A DNA stretch of 64,000 bases from Stenotrophomonas sp. UBA7346 (GTDB taxonomy: Bacteria; Pseudomonadota; Gammaproteobacteria; Xanthomonadales; Xanthomonadaceae). The translations under genes and the position numbers were made by a program. Below the pieces are notes generated by a model. The model made no database searches, was not told the DNA's origin, and saw only the letters and a list, made by a program, of their open reading frames with translations. Each line of letters starts with the position of its first letter. Position 1 is the first letter of the stretch. The stretch is from assembly GCA_002471015.1 (NCBI GenBank), contig DKPB01000094.1, positions 14,939-78,938 on the forward strand, given 5' to 3'. Below are positions 61,827 through 64,000 of the stretch, in pieces.

Positions 61827-62189
61827 ATGCTGTTGCTGTCCAGCGCAATTCCCTATCGCGCGGATCCGGCAATCGGCGCCGGGCAGGTTCTCGGGGTCGT
61901 CATGGCGACTGTTGGCCTGCTCGTGGTCGCTTTCATCATTTTGTTGCAGTTGCGTAGAAGAGGCTGGCTGGATGCATGGACTGCAAGCGCAGGCAGCACA
62001 GGTAAGGCACTCGTCAGCGCACGATGGCAGGTCAGCAGCCAGCGAATCAGCCGAAGGACGATGGTGCACACGATGATGCGTGAAGGCCAAACAGTGCTGG
62101 TGGTTGAGTCGGCTGCAGGGGTTTCCGTCACGCGCCTTGACGTCGTGGAAGCAAAGTCGCAGATCGACAGGGGCGAGACCGCGCCATGA
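61827..62189 (+). CDS. fliO: FliO-like export assembly protein
   Basis: 120 residues with one membrane helix (about residues 20-41, VLGVVMATVGLLVVAFIILL), a basic cytoplasmic stretch and a small beta domain (RTMVHTMMREGQTVLVVESA). This matches FliO, which helps FliP assemble. Placed between fliN and fliP as usual; overlaps fliP by 4 nt. Confidence 0.82.
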   Translation: MLLLSSAIPYRADPAIGAGQVLGVVMATVGLLVVAFIILLQLRRRGWLDAWTASAGSTGKALVSARWQVSSQRISRRTMVHTMMREGQTVLVVESAAGVSVTRLDVVEAKSQIDRGETAP

Positions 62190-62938
62190 GAATTGAGTCG
62201 TTCCTGAAGCCGGTGCTTGTCTGCGCGCTGCTTGGGCTGATCTCCAGCAGTGCCACAGCCTATGCGGCTACTCCCACTGTGGACGCCCTTGGCTCGGCCG
62301 TGCGGCAGGATCTTGCCCCCGCTTTACGCACGTTTCTTGCACTGAGCTTTCTGTCGTTCATTCCGATAGTGTTGATAGGAATGACGTCCTTTACTCGAAT
62401 TATTGTTGTTCTTGCGCTGCTGCGGCATGCTCTGGGCATTCCACAGACACCACCAAACAGCGTACTCATCACGTTGGCAATGTTTCTGACCCTGTTCTCC
62501 ATGGGGCCGGTAGTGGACAAGGTATACGCTGATTCCATCAACCCCTACATGACGGAGCAGATAGGTGCCGGTGTTGCGATAGAGCGGGCAAGCGACCCCA
62601 TACGCGAGTTCATGGTGCGTCAGACACGCGAATCCGATCTTTTGGCAGTGCTGGAGATGGCACGGGTTCCGCCGCCCAAGAGCATGCAGGACATCCGCTT
62701 TACGCATCTGGCTGCGGCGTTCCTGCTCAGTGAACTCAAGACTGCGTTCCAGATCGGCTTTGTAATCTTCCTCCCGTTCCTTTTGATCGACCTTGTTGTA
62801 GCGGCCATTCTCATGGCGCTCGGCATGATCATGCTGCCGCCCACCACCATCAGTCTGCCGTTGAAGATATTGCTGTTCGTCCTGATCGATGGATGGGTAC
62901 TGGTATCGCGCACATTGCTGGGCAGCTTCTGGACTTGA
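62186..62938 (+). CDS. fliP: Flagellar export gate protein FliP
   Basis: 250 residues. Cleavable signal (LLGLISSSATAYA), then four membrane helices with hallmark stretches FIPIVLIGMTSFTRIIVVLA, ALGIPQTPPNSVLITLAMFL and FLLIDLVVAAILMALGMIML, and TTISLPLKILLFVLIDGW at the end. Complete and normal. With FliQ, FliR, FlhA and FlhB it completes the export gate. Confidence 0.96.
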   Translation: MRIESFLKPVLVCALLGLISSSATAYAATPTVDALGSAVRQDLAPALRTFLALSFLSFIPIVLIGMTSFTRIIVVLALLRHALGIPQTPPNSVLITLAMFLTLFSMGPVVDKVYADSINPYMTEQIGAGVAIERASDPIREFMVRQTRESDLLAVLEMARVPPPKSMQDIRFTHLAAAFLLSELKTAFQIGFVIFLPFLLIDLVVAAILMALGMIMLPPTTISLPLKILLFVLIDGWVLVSRTLLGSFWT

Positions 62939-62950
62939 TGTAGTTTCGCT

Positions 62951-63628
62951 ATGGATCCCATCGAACAGGAACTTTGGCGCAGGTACGCACAGCTGGCTGA
63001 TGTTGAGGCCCGTGATTTCCTGTTCCTGAGATACTGTCCCTGGGCACGCTCCGTCGCACGAAGAGTGACACTTCGAACGGGCCTGAAAATGATGGAATGG
63101 GCTGATCACGTCCAGAACGCGCAGGTAGGTTTGCTGGAAGCGATGATGCGCTATGACGTCGACTACGGACTGGTCTTTAACGCTTATGCCACCCCCAGAG
63201 TAAGAGGGGCTGTTTTCAACGGTATGCGTTGCTTTATGAAAGCTGATGCGGCAGATAGCAAGAAACGGGTACCAGTTGAACGGCTAGAGTCTTTGCTCAG
63301 CGACGAGATTGATGAACTCGGTGCCTTCGTGGAGAGCATTGTTGGTCTTGGCCTAGGTTTCCTTCTGGAAGGCCAAAGCGAAGATCACAATGCCGAGCAC
63401 TACGACGAAGAGAACTGGAGCTCTGTTCTCCACGATTGTTTACTCAACATTCCTTCACGGCGACGTCAGGTGCTGATTGATCACTACCTGCTTCAAATAT
63501 CATTCCAAGACATAGCCCGCGGACTTGGTGTTACCAAAGGGCGAGTATCGCAACTTCACAAGGAAGGACTGGCGGCACTTCGGCGCGAATTACAGGGAAG
63601 GAGCTTCGGAAGGTCAAGCTTCTTCTGA
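62951..63628 (+). CDS. fliA: RNA polymerase sigma factor FliA (sigma-28 type)
   Basis: 225 residues. Region 2 resembles FliA (VGLLEAMMRYDVDYGLVFNA YATPRVRGAVFNGMR read across 20-residue pieces) and region 4 ends ISFQDIARGLGVTKGRVSQL, a standard -35 recognition helix. Being last in the operon, it could feed back on its own system; no flgM anti-sigma gene is visible. 12 nt after fliP. An IS remnant begins about 50-80 bp later. Confidence 0.88.
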   Translation: MDPIEQELWRRYAQLADVEARDFLFLRYCPWARSVARRVTLRTGLKMMEWADHVQNAQVGLLEAMMRYDVDYGLVFNAYATPRVRGAVFNGMRCFMKADAADSKKRVPVERLESLLSDEIDELGAFVESIVGLGLGFLLEGQSEDHNAEHYDEENWSSVLHDCLLNIPSRRRQVLIDHYLLQISFQDIARGLGVTKGRVSQLHKEGLAALRRELQGRSFGRSSFF

Positions 63629-63659
63629 TCGAGAATAAAATTTTTCGCGAGTAAGGAAA

Positions 63660-64000
63660 CGACAGAGTAGAGCGACGTCCCCCCGGCCTGAGTAGAGGTC
63701 GGGTTTAGAGTCCGGTTTTGATCTTATCTGTCTTCGCCACCAGCTGCGCGGCGTACTGGGCAGGTGTCATCCCGCCGAGTGCTCTTTTGGGCCTTTCTTC
63801 GTTGTAGTCACGTCGCCAGCTTTCGATGCTGGTACGGGCATGGAGCAATGTTGGGAACCAGTGTTCGTTGAGGCATTCATCGCGTAGCCGGCCGTTGAAC
63901 GACTCAACATAGGCGTTCTGATTCGGTTTCCCCTGGCTCGATCAAGCGTAGGGCGATTTCCTTGTCGTGAGCCCAGGCTACCATGGCTTTTCCGCAAAAT
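63660..64000 (-). mobile_element. IS3-family insertion sequence, right end (partial)
   Basis: Minus-strand transposase coding to the window edge, with its stop at 63705-63707 and about 30-45 bp of non-coding end before fliA's flank. The exact terminus and target duplication cannot be set because the other end is outside the window. The insertion lies right behind fliA and may have cut a longer operon. Confidence 0.75.
63705..64000 (-). pseudogene. IS3-family transposase (integrase core), C-terminal part, frameshifted
   Basis: The C-terminal frame reads NEHWFPTLLHARTSIESWRR, DYNEERPKRALGGMTPAQYA and ends AKTDKIKTGL, the typical end of IS3 OrfB integrases. Upstream, WAHDKEIALRLIEPG is in another frame: GGGG (CCCC at 63930-63933 on the plus strand) carries one base too many compared with the expected LIEPGKPNQNAYVESFNGRL. 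The gene is therefore broken, or the base is a sequencing error. The N-terminal part is outside the window. Confidence 0.8.

Noticed and set aside
45133..63628. Cluster as a non-flagellar type III injectisome
   Set aside because: It encodes hook, hook cap, rod, P-ring with FlgA, and L-ring, and no secretin, needle or translocator gene.

Overview
The window is a high-GC chromosomal stretch, most likely from a gammaproteobacterium of the Xanthomonadaceae (Stenotrophomonas/Xanthomonas/Lysobacter type). This rests on family resemblance: a small DUF3247-type protein, a YbhGFSR-like exporter fused in operon with a NodT-type outer-membrane factor, a LysM/YD-repeat giant protein, and overall codon usage. 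No rRNA, tRNA or CRISPR array was seen.

Region 1 (1-4.5 kb): the 3' end of an ATP-dependent DNA ligase, then an Lhr-type DEXH helicase and the PdeM phosphoesterase, i.e. the ligase-associated DNA damage response cluster. Three small genes follow. Region 2 (4.5-11.9 kb): a TetR/CerR repressor divergent from a five-gene drug-efflux operon (HlyD adaptor, double-ATPase, two ABC-2 permeases, NodT-type outer-membrane lipoprotein), with an AT-rich palindromic operator candidate between them. Region 3 (11.9-21.6 kb): a 3-methyladenine glycosylase, a CHASE-PAS-GGDEF-EAL c-di-GMP protein, a cardiolipin-synthase-like phospholipase D, an unusual methyltransferase/class V aminotransferase fusion, and two genes that each look broken by one missing base at a homopolymer.

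Region 4 (21.7-42.5 kb): a polymorphic-toxin locus. One 6,334-residue YD-repeat protein contains about 2,000 residues of cadherin/Ig-like (He_PIG-type) repeats, a LysM domain, a hydrophobic Gly/Ala-rich segment and a C-terminal WHH-type HNH nuclease. It is followed by a SUKH immunity gene and by an orphan toxin module (PD-(D/E)xK-like) with an Imm70-like immunity gene. Part of the Ig-like section is a 1,062-bp tandem duplication. This toxin end is AT-richer than its surroundings.

Region 5 (42.8-63.6 kb): one co-directional, mostly overlapping run of about 28 genes. Two TPR proteins and one unknown gene lead into fliQRflhBA, flgFGAHIBC, fliEF, a short protein in the fliG place, fliHIJ, a fliK-place gene, flgDE, a short FliM-like protein, fliNOP and a fliA sigma factor. 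It encodes an export gate, ATPase, rod, rings and hook. The switch components are strongly reduced: the fliG-place protein is about 149 aa, the FliM-like protein lacks the CheY-binding N-terminus, FlgD is short and FlgH has no lipobox. No filament, stator, chemotaxis, FlgK/L/M or FlhF/G gene is present in the window. The locus may encode a reduced, possibly non-rotating flagellar-type secretion/hook structure and is the best candidate here for an undescribed system. An IS3-type transposase remnant on the minus strand closes the window just after fliA.
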